NCBI GenBank assembly: GCA_934754855.1
Contig: CAKVJR010000117.1
Span: forward strand, 1 to 5,403
Source of the DNA: an uncultured Candidatus Melainabacteria bacterium
Lineage (GTDB): Bacteria; Cyanobacteriota; Vampirovibrionia; Gastranaerophilales; Gastranaerophilaceae
Direction: 5' to 3'
Length of the DNA: 5,403 bases
The notes under the pieces are model-generated. The model was given only the letters and a program-made list of their open reading frames with translations. It was not told the DNA's origin and ran no database searches. The position numbers and the translations under genes are program-made. Positions 1 through 5,403 of this stretch are shown here, in pieces (position 1 is the stretch's first letter; the number at the start of each line of letters is the position of its first letter).

Positions 1-796
1 CATCAACGCCCATGCCTATTTCAACCGCTTTAACCGCCTGAATACTCATAACAGCCTGAGCAATTTGACCGTCCAATTTTCTGTCCCACTGAACGTGAGA
101 ACCCAAGCCGACAGGCAAATTCGAGTAAATCACTTCAACTTTTCCACCCAAAGTGTCACCCTCTTCTTTTGCCTTATCAATTTCGGCTTTCATTAAGTCA
201 TAAGCCTTTAAATCAGCCACTCTGAGGTCATTTCCCTCAATAGTTTTTAAATCGGGAACAATATTTTCATCAACCTTAATCGAGCCGATTTGCAAAACAT
301 GCGAAAATCCCTCAATACCAAATTCTTTCAAAATCGACTTTGCAATAGCACCAACCGCAACTCTTGCAGCCGTTTCCCTCGCACTCGAACGCTCAAGGAT
401 ATTTCTGACATCATCTTGATTATATTTTATTGCACCTGCAAAATCAGCATGCCCCGGACGAACATTCGTAATTTCTTTTGCCAAAATTTTTTCGACATTT
501 TCATCTGTCATCTCAACAGGCGAGGACGACATCGGGATTTTCCAATTTTCAAAATCACGATTTACAATCTCGATTGCAATCGGAGCACCTGTCGTTTTGC
601 CAAGCCTTACACCTGATTTGATAAAGGCTTTATCCGTTTCGATTTTCATTCTTCCGCCTCGACCGTATCCGACCTGACGCTTTGCAAGCCAAGAGTTTAC
701 ATAATCCATATCAATGTCAATTCCCGCAGGAACTCCATCAATTATTACATTTAACGATATACCGTGCGATTCGCCTGAAGTTAAAAATCTGAACAT
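1..796 (-). CDS. aroC: Chorismate synthase (partial, C-terminus beyond the window)
   Basis: Converts 5-enolpyruvylshikimate-3-phosphate to chorismate, the last step of the shikimate pathway, using reduced FMN in the cytoplasm. The reading frame is open to the left edge and gives 265 complete codons, about three quarters of the usual 350-390 residues. The N-terminus reads MFRFLTSGESHG, with the family GESHG signature at residues 8-12. It is followed by a KRQVGYGRGGRMKIE segment, then RPGHADFAGAIKY and the signature region LERSSARETAARVAVGA, then PVGLGSHVQWDRKLDGQ. The third, C-terminal signature would lie outside the window. The ATG at 794-796 is chosen because MFRF is the usual family start and because GAAAGG (805-810, minus strand) sits 8 nt upstream. 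The gene lies downstream of the terminator at 994-1022 and appears to have its own promoter. I see no frameshift or missing motif in the visible part. Confidence 0.97.
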   Translation of the reverse strand, partial: MFRFLTSGESHGISLNVIIDGVPAGIDIDMDYVNSWLAKRQVGYGRGGRMKIETDKAFIKSGVRLGKTTGAPIAIEIVNRDFENWKIPMSSSPVEMTDENVEKILAKEITNVRPGHADFAGAIKYNQDDVRNILERSSARETAARVAVGAIAKSILKEFGIEGFSHVLQIGSIKVDENIVPDLKTIEGNDLRVADLKAYDLMKAEIDKAKEEGDTLGGKVEVIYSNLPVGLGSHVQWDRKLDGQIAQAVMSIQAVKAVEIGMGVD

Positions 797-818
797 TCTT
801 TCAACCTTTCTCTCGTAT

Positions 819-847
819 ATTTTACAGTACTTAAATTTGAATGTAAA
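819..847 (-). promoter_or_regulatory. Putative sigma70-type promoter of aroC
   Basis: On the minus strand TTTACA (842-847) and TAAAAT (819-824) are separated by 17 nt, close to the sigma70 consensus. Initiation would fall near 811-813 and give a leader of about 15 nt that still includes the GAAAGG ribosome binding site. The surrounding DNA is very AT-rich, so chance matches are common. The spacing, the position and the preceding terminator are the reasons to favour it. Confidence 0.5.
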
Positions 848-886
848 TAAATTTTAATATAAATTGTAAAAAATACACTTAAAAAC

Positions 887-915
887 TTGCAATTTTTTAC
901 AAAAAGTTCTATATT
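887..915 (+). promoter_or_regulatory. Putative sigma70-type promoter driving a short plus-strand RNA
   Basis: TTGCAA (887-892) and TATATT (910-915) lie exactly 17 nt apart on the plus strand. Transcription would start near 921-923 and meet the hairpin at 994-1022 about 100 nt later. No protein gene follows on this strand. TTGCAA is self-complementary, but I found no matching -10 for it on the minus strand. AT-richness lowers confidence. Confidence 0.4.
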
Positions 916-921
916 AATAAA

Positions 922-1023
922 AACAAAAGAGAGAGTATGAAAAAAGTTTAAAAAATAAAAAAGACTCTTTCAAACACAAACACACCACACACGAAAAGAG
1001 CCCCCGATTTTGGGGGCTTTTTC
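922..1023 (+). ncRNA. Candidate small RNA, about 100 nt, of unknown function
   Basis: This is inferred from a consensus-like promoter (887-915) followed by an intrinsic terminator (994-1022) with a T-run on the plus strand and no substantial coding frame between them. The predicted transcript begins with an A/G-rich stretch. It continues with an almost pure A/C stretch (about 971-992) that should be unstructured, and ends in a GC-rich hairpin plus T-run. CTCTTT (965-970) could pair with AAAGAG (995-1000), giving a second stem next to the terminator. I recognise no known RNA family. The terminator is also explained by the convergent operon, so the RNA rests mainly on the promoter match. Confidence 0.33.
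994..1022 (-). terminator. Rho-independent terminator of the efp-acc operon, probably bidirectional
   Basis: A stem of six GC pairs (1000-1005 with 1012-1017) closes a six-base loop GATTTT and is extended by A-T/G-T pairs to 994 and 1022. On the minus strand it starts 3 nt after the stop codon of the exported-protein gene (TAA, 1026-1028) and is followed by TCTTTT. On the plus strand it is followed by TTTTT (1018-1022), so it should also stop transcription coming from the aroC side. Confidence 0.9.
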
Positions 1024-1025
1024 AA

Positions 1026-2138
1026 TTATTTTTTAGATTTTTTACTTCTTTTTTTGTCAAAATTTATACCGAGTTGTTGTTTTGCGTTATCGATAGAAAT
1101 TTTAGCGAGCGGTTTTCTCGTCGTTCTGTCATAAAAAACAAGCCAATGATGGCGTTTCGGGTCATCTACCGAGAAATACAATTTCCCTTTGACCTGCGAA
1201 CCCGATTTCATTTTAGAAAAAGGCATTGCATCATTAAAAAACAAAGCGGGATAAAATTTTCTGTTCAAATCATTTATAACAGCAACGTCAAATGCAGTAA
1301 AATTGTGGTCGGACGCATTTTTGACATCAAGAGTAAGTTCAAAGGTATTTCTGACGCCGAACGGGTCTTTAACAAGCCACAAATCAGTGATATCAACGTC
1401 TAAGCCGTCATATTTAATTTCTTCCTGTTTAAACGCATCTTTTTTTATAACAGGAAGAGCTACATCGGTTGTCATTGTCACTTTAATCTCGTCCCCTCGG
1501 GAAATCAAAACGCCTTTTCCCTTACGGACAATGCTCATAACAAGCCCCATTGCGGCACCTGCCGCCAATCCGCCTAAAATTGTATAGCCCTGACTTGCAA
1601 CAGCACCCTCAATTCCGAAAAGATTTAATGCCGTAAAACCGCCGACAACACTGCCTGTTACGGTATAAGCAGAGTCAATGCCGACAGTTTTTGCAACTGA
1701 TTTGGGGACAGAATTTTTTGTGGACATCGTTGCATCAATAGGAATTTCCCGTCCGTCAGGAGTGATTAAAGAATCGAATTTCACCTCAATCCAACCGTCA
1801 CGTCCCCCTCGTTTGGGGTCAACAATATTTCTGACAGTTCCGTGAGCAAGCGTTCCGACAGGCAAAAGAACACCGCCACCGCCTTCAACGTCCGATGAAA
1901 CTTCTGCAAAAAATTCATCGCCCTCAAAAGTCGTTCCGCCTTGTAAAACTTGCGAAACGACCATTTTGATGACTTCTTTTTGCTCAATCTTTTCGATTTT
2001 GCCCGTAAAAATTTCTTGTTGTTCAGGTCGTTTTGTATCCGTAATTTCGGCATGTCCACGCCATACAGCAGAATACGCCGGTAACGAACACTGTTGTAAC
2101 ATTGAAAAAATTAACAAAAAACTGATAATCTTTTTCAT
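1026..2138 (-). CDS. Exported protein of unknown function with VirB10-like and Ig-like regions
   Basis: This gene encodes 370 residues of no assigned function. Residues 1-24 form a signal peptide: MKK, a hydrophobic core, and AYSA before V25 as a signal peptidase I site, so the protein is probably periplasmic or envelope-bound. Residues 45-230 have the pattern of the VirB10/TrbI C-terminal beta domain: a PVGT...G turn (93-100), then VKFDSLITPDGREIPID (119-135). Next comes a long Gly/Ala-rich hydrophobic segment (about 159-203), and then a return to strand-like sequence with ISRGDEIKV (212-220). Residues 245-350 look like an Ig-like DUF4352/FxLYD-type domain (TLDVKNAS, then NRKFYPALFF and a G..V.G.L.F.V run). 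The tail is very basic (DKKRSKKSKK). The start is supported by AAAGGG 5 nt upstream. The gene begins 15 nt after accC and ends at the operon terminator, so it is probably cotranscribed with it. Both domain assignments are pattern-based. Confidence 0.85.
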   Translation of the reverse strand: MKKIISFLLIFSMLQQCSLPAYSAVWRGHAEITDTKRPEQQEIFTGKIEKIEQKEVIKMVVSQVLQGGTTFEGDEFFAEVSSDVEGGGGVLLPVGTLAHGTVRNIVDPKRGGRDGWIEVKFDSLITPDGREIPIDATMSTKNSVPKSVAKTVGIDSAYTVTGSVVGGFTALNLFGIEGAVASQGYTILGGLAAGAAMGLVMSIVRKGKGVLISRGDEIKVTMTTDVALPVIKKDAFKQEEIKYDGLDVDITDLWLVKDPFGVRNTFELTLDVKNASDHNFTAFDVAVINDLNRKFYPALFFNDAMPFSKMKSGSQVKGKLYFSVDDPKRHHWLVFYDRTTRKPLAKISIDNAKQQLGINFDKKRSKKSKK

Positions 2139-2153
2139 GTTTTCCCTTTTAAA

Positions 2154-3521
2154 CTAAGAATTTTTCTGATTTCTTTCCGCTCTTCGCTTGTTGTAATCTT
2201 CCAAAAATCCAGTATCGAATTTGCCTTCCGTAAAGACTTCATCTTCAATCAAGTCTTGATAGAACGGCAATGTTGTCTTAACGCCTGTAATAACGTACTC
2301 TTTCAACGCACGATACATTCTTCTTCTTGCCTCCTCACGAGTCGGAGCCCAACACATGAGTTTACTAATCATTGAATCGTAATAAGGCGGAATTTTATAA
2401 CCTGAATATACGTGAGAATCAACTCTGACGCCAAACCCACCGGGGGCAATGTAACCTGTGATGGTTCCTGCCGCAGGTAAGAAGTTTCTGTCGGGGTCTT
2501 CTGCGTTAATTCTGCATTCGATAGCGTGACCTTTTATCGCAATGTCACGTTGTGTAATCGAAAGCGGCAAGCCTGCTGCAATTCTGATTTGTTCACGAAC
2601 AATATCAATGTTCGTAATCATTTCAGAAATACCGTGTTCAACCTGCAATCTTGTATTCATTTCCATGAAATAAAAATCATTGTTTTTATCGAGCAAAAAT
2701 TCAACCGTACCAACGCCCTCGTATTTGACGGCTTTTGCTACTCTAACCGCTGTTTTACCCAATTTTTCTCTGATTTTTTCACTAACTGCGGGAGAAGGTG
2801 CTTCTTCAATCAATTTTTGGTGACGTCTTTGGATTGAACAATCACGTTCGCCAAGATATACAACATTTCCGAATTTATCCGCAAGGATTTGAACTTCAAT
2901 GTGTCTTGGATTTACAAGATATTTTTCAATATATACGGCAGGATTACCGAAAAATCTTTGAGCCTCTGTTTTACAGAAAACAATGTTTTCTTCCAAATCC
3001 TCTTCTTTTTCGACAATTCTCATGCCTTTTCCGCCACCGCCTGCTGTTGCCTTAACAATTACAGGGTAGCCGATTTTTCTGCAAATTTTCTTTGCAGCTT
3101 TGATATCTGTAATGATATCTGTTCCGGGAGTAATCGGAATATCTTTGCTCTTCATTGTGTCACGAGCCTGTGCCTTATCACCCATTTTTCTGATTGATTC
3201 GGCAGTAGGTCCGATAAATGCAAAACCGTGTTGAGCACAAATATCAGCAAAATCTGCCCTTTCCGACATAAATCCGTATCCGGGGTGAATTGCATCAGCA
3301 CCTGAAATCAATGCTGTCGAAATGATAGCAGGAATGTTCAAATAACTTTTTGCACTCTCTGCCGGTCCGATACAATATGCCTCTGTCGCCAAACTTACGT
3401 GGAGCGAATCCGCATCAGCATCTGAATAAACCGCTACTGTCGGAATACCGATTTCTCTGCAAGCACGAATTACTCTTACTGCTACTTCGCCTCTGTTTGC
3501 GATTAAAACTTTTTTGAACAT
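2154..3521 (-). CDS. accC: Biotin carboxylase subunit of acetyl-CoA carboxylase
   Basis: Carboxylates the biotin on AccB with bicarbonate and ATP, the first half-reaction of acetyl-CoA carboxylase in fatty acid synthesis (cytoplasm). At 455 residues it matches the bacterial size (449 in E. coli). The N-terminal domain starts KKVLIANRGEVAVRVIRA and contains HPGYGFMSERADF (79-91). The ATP-grasp region has MGDK with K116, K157 and the glycine loop GGGGKGM (161-167). Catalytic residues are E274, E287, N289 and R291 in MEMNTRLQVEH (286-296), and R337 in ECRINAEDP. All core residues known from E. coli are present. One departure is Gly297 where the family normally has proline (EHP). GAGG (3529-3532, minus strand) lies 7 nt before the ATG. 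It follows accB by 75 nt containing an inverted repeat and precedes the exported-protein gene by 15 nt. It lacks carboxyltransferase or biotinyl domains, so it is not pyruvate carboxylase. Confidence 0.98.
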   Translation of the reverse strand: MFKKVLIANRGEVAVRVIRACREIGIPTVAVYSDADADSLHVSLATEAYCIGPAESAKSYLNIPAIISTALISGADAIHPGYGFMSERADFADICAQHGFAFIGPTAESIRKMGDKAQARDTMKSKDIPITPGTDIITDIKAAKKICRKIGYPVIVKATAGGGGKGMRIVEKEEDLEENIVFCKTEAQRFFGNPAVYIEKYLVNPRHIEVQILADKFGNVVYLGERDCSIQRRHQKLIEEAPSPAVSEKIREKLGKTAVRVAKAVKYEGVGTVEFLLDKNNDFYFMEMNTRLQVEHGISEMITNIDIVREQIRIAAGLPLSITQRDIAIKGHAIECRINAEDPDRNFLPAAGTITGYIAPGGFGVRVDSHVYSGYKIPPYYDSMISKLMCWAPTREEARRRMYRALKEYVITGVKTTLPFYQDLIEDEVFTEGKFDTGFLEDYNKRRAERNQKNS

Positions 3522-3541
3522 GTTTTTTCCTCAATAACATT

Positions 3542-3579
3542 TTGCACTATTTTCGGAAATTTTCCCTAAAATAGTGCAA
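3542..3579. repeat. Perfect 12-bp inverted repeat between accB and accC
   Basis: TTGCACTATTTT (3542-3553) and AAAATAGTGCAA (3568-3579) are exact reverse complements around 14 nt that contain a further GGAA/TTCC pair. As RNA in the accB-accC message it would form a long hairpin ending 9 nt before the accC Shine-Dalgarno sequence. No T-run follows on the minus strand, so it does not look like an intrinsic terminator. It could be a processing or stability element, a translational control structure for accC, or a DNA operator. Confidence 0.85.
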
Positions 3580-3596
3580 TTTGTTAACTTTTATAA

Positions 3597-4070
3597 TTAT
3601 TCTACATACATTAAAACTTGTCCGTATTCAACGGGTTTACCGTTTTCAACGCAAATTTTAACAATTTTTCCTGCAACATCAGATTCGATTTTGTTCATCA
3701 ACTTCATCGCTTCTACGATACAAACGACCTGACCCTTTGTAATCGTATCGCCGACGCTGACAAACGGAGGATCTTCCGAAGAAGGTGCAGCATAAAACGT
3801 TCCAACCATAGGTGAAACAATAGGAGTTCCTTTTGGTGTTTCGGGAGCCGCAGGTTCTTCAACCGCAACAGGTGCTTGAGGCTGTTGGGGTTGTTGAGGT
3901 AACGGCTGAACACATTGTGACAACGGCATTACCTCTGTCACAACGTGGGAAGATTCTTTATCTCTTTTGATTACGATTGATTCTTCTCCGCTTCCGAGCG
4001 AAATTTCAGTCAAATCGTTATCCGATAAAATCTTCGCAAGTTTCTTAATGTAATCTGTTTCAAAATTCAT
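3597..4070 (-). CDS. accB: Biotin carboxyl carrier protein of acetyl-CoA carboxylase
   Basis: Carries the biotin that AccC carboxylates and delivers it to the carboxyltransferase (AccA/AccD, not in this window). It has 157 residues, against 156 in E. coli. The N-terminal segment (about 1-38, IKKLAKILSDNDLTEISL...GEESIVIKR) is the AccC-binding/dimerisation type. A Pro/Gln-rich flexible linker follows (about 54-80), then the biotinyl domain (83-157) with MVGTFYAAPSSEDPPFVSVGD, which retains the protruding thumb of AccB proteins. The biotin-accepting lysine is K123 in EAMKLMN. The start matches the family N-terminus. The only visible ribosome binding site is a weak AGG overlapping the efp stop codon 11 nt away, so translational coupling to efp is likely. 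Confidence 0.97.
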   Translation of the reverse strand: MNFETDYIKKLAKILSDNDLTEISLGSGEESIVIKRDKESSHVVTEVMPLSQCVQPLPQQPQQPQAPVAVEEPAAPETPKGTPIVSPMVGTFYAAPSSEDPPFVSVGDTITKGQVVCIVEAMKLMNKIESDVAGKIVKICVENGKPVEYGQVLMYVE

Positions 4071-4081
4071 ATCAATTATAC

Positions 4082-4639
4082 CTATACTCTACCAAGATAT
4101 TCGTTGGTTCTTGTATCTACTCTAATGACATCTCCGTTCATTACCAAGAAAGGTACTTGAACAACTGCACCTGTTTCAAGAGTTGCAGGTTTTGTACCGC
4201 CTTGTGAAGTGTTACCTCTTTCTGACGGAGGAGTATCTGTAACGGTCAATTCTACATGGTTCGGAATATCTACACCGATGATTTTGCCATCGTGCAACAA
4301 TACCATAACGTTCATGTTTTCTTTAAGGTATTTTACGCCGTCACCGATATGTATAGCAGGAATGTTCATTTGTTCATAAGATTCCATATCCATCATTACA
4401 AAGTCATTACCTTCTTTGTAAAGATATTGCATTTCTTTCTTATCAAGTTGTGCTTTCGCAACTTTTTCACCTGCTCTGAAAGTTCTTTCAACTACTTGAC
4501 CTGTTTCAATCTTTTTCAATTTTGTTTTTACAAACGCTGCACCTTTACCGGGTTTTACGTGTAAAAACTCGATAACTGACCAAAGTCCGTTATCTAATTC
4601 AAGTGTTAAACCTGTTTTTAAATCGTTTACAGAAATCAT
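4082..4639 (-). CDS. efp: Elongation factor P
   Basis: Binds the ribosome between the P and E sites and promotes peptide bond formation at consecutive prolines. The 185 residues match the usual bacterial length and three-domain layout: a KOW-like domain I (about 1-63), an OB domain II (about 66-127) and an OB domain III (about 130-185). The domain I loop reads HVKPGKGAAF with the modifiable lysine at position 32, as in Bacillus and cyanobacterial EF-P, not the arginine of the rhamnosylated type. Domain III carries the family signature around GNTSQGGTKPATLETGA (142-158). AGGA (4649-4652, minus strand) is 9 nt upstream of the ATG. It heads the run efp-accB-accC with accB 11 nt downstream, an order also known from cyanobacteria. 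No lysine-modifying enzyme gene is visible nearby. Confidence 0.98.
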   Translation of the reverse strand: MISVNDLKTGLTLELDNGLWSVIEFLHVKPGKGAAFVKTKLKKIETGQVVERTFRAGEKVAKAQLDKKEMQYLYKEGNDFVMMDMESYEQMNIPAIHIGDGVKYLKENMNVMVLLHDGKIIGVDIPNHVELTVTDTPPSERGNTSQGGTKPATLETGAVVQVPFLVMNGDVIRVDTRTNEYLGRV

Positions 4640-4671
4640 CTATTTTTTTCCTTTTTTACTTGTTCGGGTAA

Positions 4672-4701
4672 ATAATACCACAAAATTGCCGTTTGAGTAA
4701 A
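4672..4701 (-). promoter_or_regulatory. Putative extended -10 promoter of the efp-accB-accC operon
   Basis: On the minus strand TATTAT (4672-4677) is preceded by TGG, giving an extended -10 (TGn), and by TTTACT (4696-4701) at an 18-nt spacing. Transcription would start near 4665, leaving a leader of about 26 nt with the efp ribosome binding site. The left arm of the dyad at 4678-4738 lies within the spacer, directly next to the -10. Confidence 0.5.
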
Positions 4702-4738
4702 CCATGCAACAAAGATGTTACAAAAACTCATTTTGTGG
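4678..4738. repeat. Widely spaced 9-bp inverted repeat upstream of efp
   Basis: CCACAAAAT (4678-4686) and ATTTTGTGG (4730-4738) are exact reverse complements 43 nt apart. Inside them GAGT (4695-4698) pairs with ACTC (4726-4729), and AACA/TGTT (4708-4711, 4716-4719) makes a small tip. It could fold as a hairpin in read-through RNA from the peptidase gene, or act as paired protein sites around the efp -35. With only a weak T-rich run after it on the minus strand, it is at best a poor terminator. Confidence 0.5.
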
Positions 4739-4746
4739 CGTAAAAT

Positions 4747-5391
4747 CTATATTTCATCTGTGCAAAAATCGAAAATTCCCTTAACTTCTTCCCACAAATC
4801 CTCATCAGATTTATCCTCGGGAAGTTCCAATGTTATCGTCGGAATATTTCTTTCCTTGCCTGCATAAGTGCCAAAACTTCCGGGAGTTTCATACCCGATA
4901 TCCTCTTCAACGGGATAGCCTGTAATTTCAGACAATTTTTCAGCATAAAACTTTGCATCTCCGTCGTAATTAACAACCCGATAAGGTGCATGAAGCGACA
5001 GAATAAAATCGGGTTTATATTTTTCCAAAACATCAATCATAAAGCGGGTTTCAACCTCACTCGCCGCCGAGTCACCGCAAAAATAATGTTTATCTTCAAG
5101 CATTTTTCGGTTTTTTGTCGGAAAATTTCTATTCAAATCAACCCCGTTAGAATTTTGTCTTGTCCCTAAAGCCTTACCGTCAGGGTTTAAACACGGAATA
5201 ATAATAGTTCGGTTTTTACAAGGGGCTTTTTTCGTTTCAATAAATTTTTTTATCAAAAATTCACCCTGCGGTTCATCACCATGAAAAACGCCAATCAACA
5301 AGACTGTTTTGTTTTTTGAAGTCGAGGTCATTTCCAAAAGTTCGACCTCTCGATTTTGTGCAGTTTTAATTTTATCGAGTAACTTTATCAT
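4747..5391 (-). CDS. M14-family zinc peptidase, MpaA-like murein peptide amidase
   Basis: The 214-residue protein carries the M14 carboxypeptidase motifs in order: HGDE with zinc ligands H37 and E40, NPDG (69-72), the substrate-binding run TRQNSNGVDLNRNFP (77-91), the third zinc ligand H134 in SLHAP, and the catalytic glutamate E189 in TLELPE. A GDSAASEVET stretch (106-115) corresponds to the usual acidic 'SEPET' region. TPGSFGTYAG (169-178) before the catalytic Glu resembles E. coli MpaA, which removes meso-diaminopimelate from gamma-D-Glu in recycled murein peptides. No signal peptide is present, consistent with cytoplasmic recycling. The ATG at 5389-5391 has GGGCGA just upstream and may overlap the end of an upstream gene. 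It lies 107 nt before efp in the same direction. The M14 assignment is firm; the murein substrate is inferred, and a succinylglutamate desuccinylase-like role is the alternative. Confidence 0.87.
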   Translation of the reverse strand: MIKLLDKIKTAQNREVELLEMTSTSKNKTVLLIGVFHGDEPQGEFLIKKFIETKKAPCKNRTIIIPCLNPDGKALGTRQNSNGVDLNRNFPTKNRKMLEDKHYFCGDSAASEVETRFMIDVLEKYKPDFILSLHAPYRVVNYDGDAKFYAEKLSEITGYPVEEDIGYETPGSFGTYAGKERNIPTITLELPEDKSDEDLWEEVKGIFDFCTDEI

Positions 5392-5403
5392 TCGCCCATA
5401 ACC

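Noticed and set aside
290..616. Open frame of 108 codons on the plus strand
   Set aside because: It lies entirely antisense to aroC, whose protein has clear family motifs. The translated product is rich in Cys, Asn, Arg and Phe with no domain pattern, as expected of a shadow frame.
937..951. Four-codon frame MKKV with a GAGAG stretch just upstream, in the candidate small RNA
   Set aside because: It is too short to call, the ribosome-binding-like sequence is too close to the ATG, and no downstream gene exists for it to act as a leader peptide.
971..992. A/C-rich CAAACACA-type stretch as a microsatellite or CRISPR-like repeat
   Set aside because: There is no regular repeat unit and no spaced recurrence elsewhere in the window.
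2085..2100. Lipobox in the exported protein (LQQC at residues 14-17)
   Set aside because: The residues before the cysteine do not fit the usual [LVI][ASTVI][GAS]C pattern, and a better signal peptidase I site (AYSA) follows at residue 24.
1026..2138. Reading the VirB10-like protein as part of a type IV secretion system or conjugative element
   Set aside because: No other VirB/Trb, relaxase or mobility gene is visible, and the neighbours are all housekeeping genes.
2526..3197. Several overlapping plus-strand open frames within accC
   Set aside because: All are antisense to a full-length, motif-complete biotin carboxylase and have low-quality composition, so they are shadows of the real gene.
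3542..3579. Inverted repeat between accB and accC as an intrinsic terminator
   Set aside because: The stem is AT-rich and is not followed by a T-run on the minus strand, and accC needs transcription to continue through it.

Overview
The window is a compact, AT-rich bacterial segment in which every recognised protein gene lies on the minus strand. Read in the direction of transcription (right to left) it holds an MpaA-like M14 zinc peptidase, elongation factor P (efp), the biotin carboxyl carrier protein (accB) and biotin carboxylase (accC) of acetyl-CoA carboxylase, an exported protein of unknown function, a strong hairpin terminator, and the first three quarters of chorismate synthase (aroC), which runs off the left edge.

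Organism: the efp-accB adjacency and an EF-P with a PGKG loop and cyanobacterial-like flanking sequence recall the cyanobacterial arrangement. Together with the low GC content and a signal-peptide-bearing envelope-type protein, they make a non-photosynthetic cyanobacterial relative (Vampirovibrionia/Melainabacteria, such as gut Gastranaerophilales) my best guess. This is inference from synteny and sequence flavour. A Firmicute or another low-GC lineage is not excluded.

Layout: 4747-5391 is the peptidase. 4640-4746 is a short spacer with a plausible extended -10 promoter for efp and a long-armed dyad. efp, accB, accC and the exported protein follow with gaps of 11, 75 and 15 nt, which fits one operon ending at the hairpin at 994-1022. 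The 75-nt accB-accC gap carries a perfect 12-bp inverted repeat placed just ahead of the accC ribosome binding site. The region 797-1025 holds a plausible aroC promoter (minus strand) and, facing the other way, a promoter-like element that would make a roughly 100-nt RNA ending at the same hairpin. That RNA is a candidate small RNA with no known relatives that I can name.

Function: AccB and AccC form the biotin carboxylase half of acetyl-CoA carboxylase, the first step of fatty acid synthesis; the carboxyltransferase genes accA and accD are not here. EF-P relieves ribosome stalling at polyproline. AroC completes the shikimate pathway. The peptidase probably recycles murein peptides. The exported protein combines a VirB10/TrbI-like beta-domain pattern with an Ig-like C-terminal region and is the least understood gene. 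The window otherwise looks like core genome; I saw no mobile element, CRISPR array, tRNA or rRNA.
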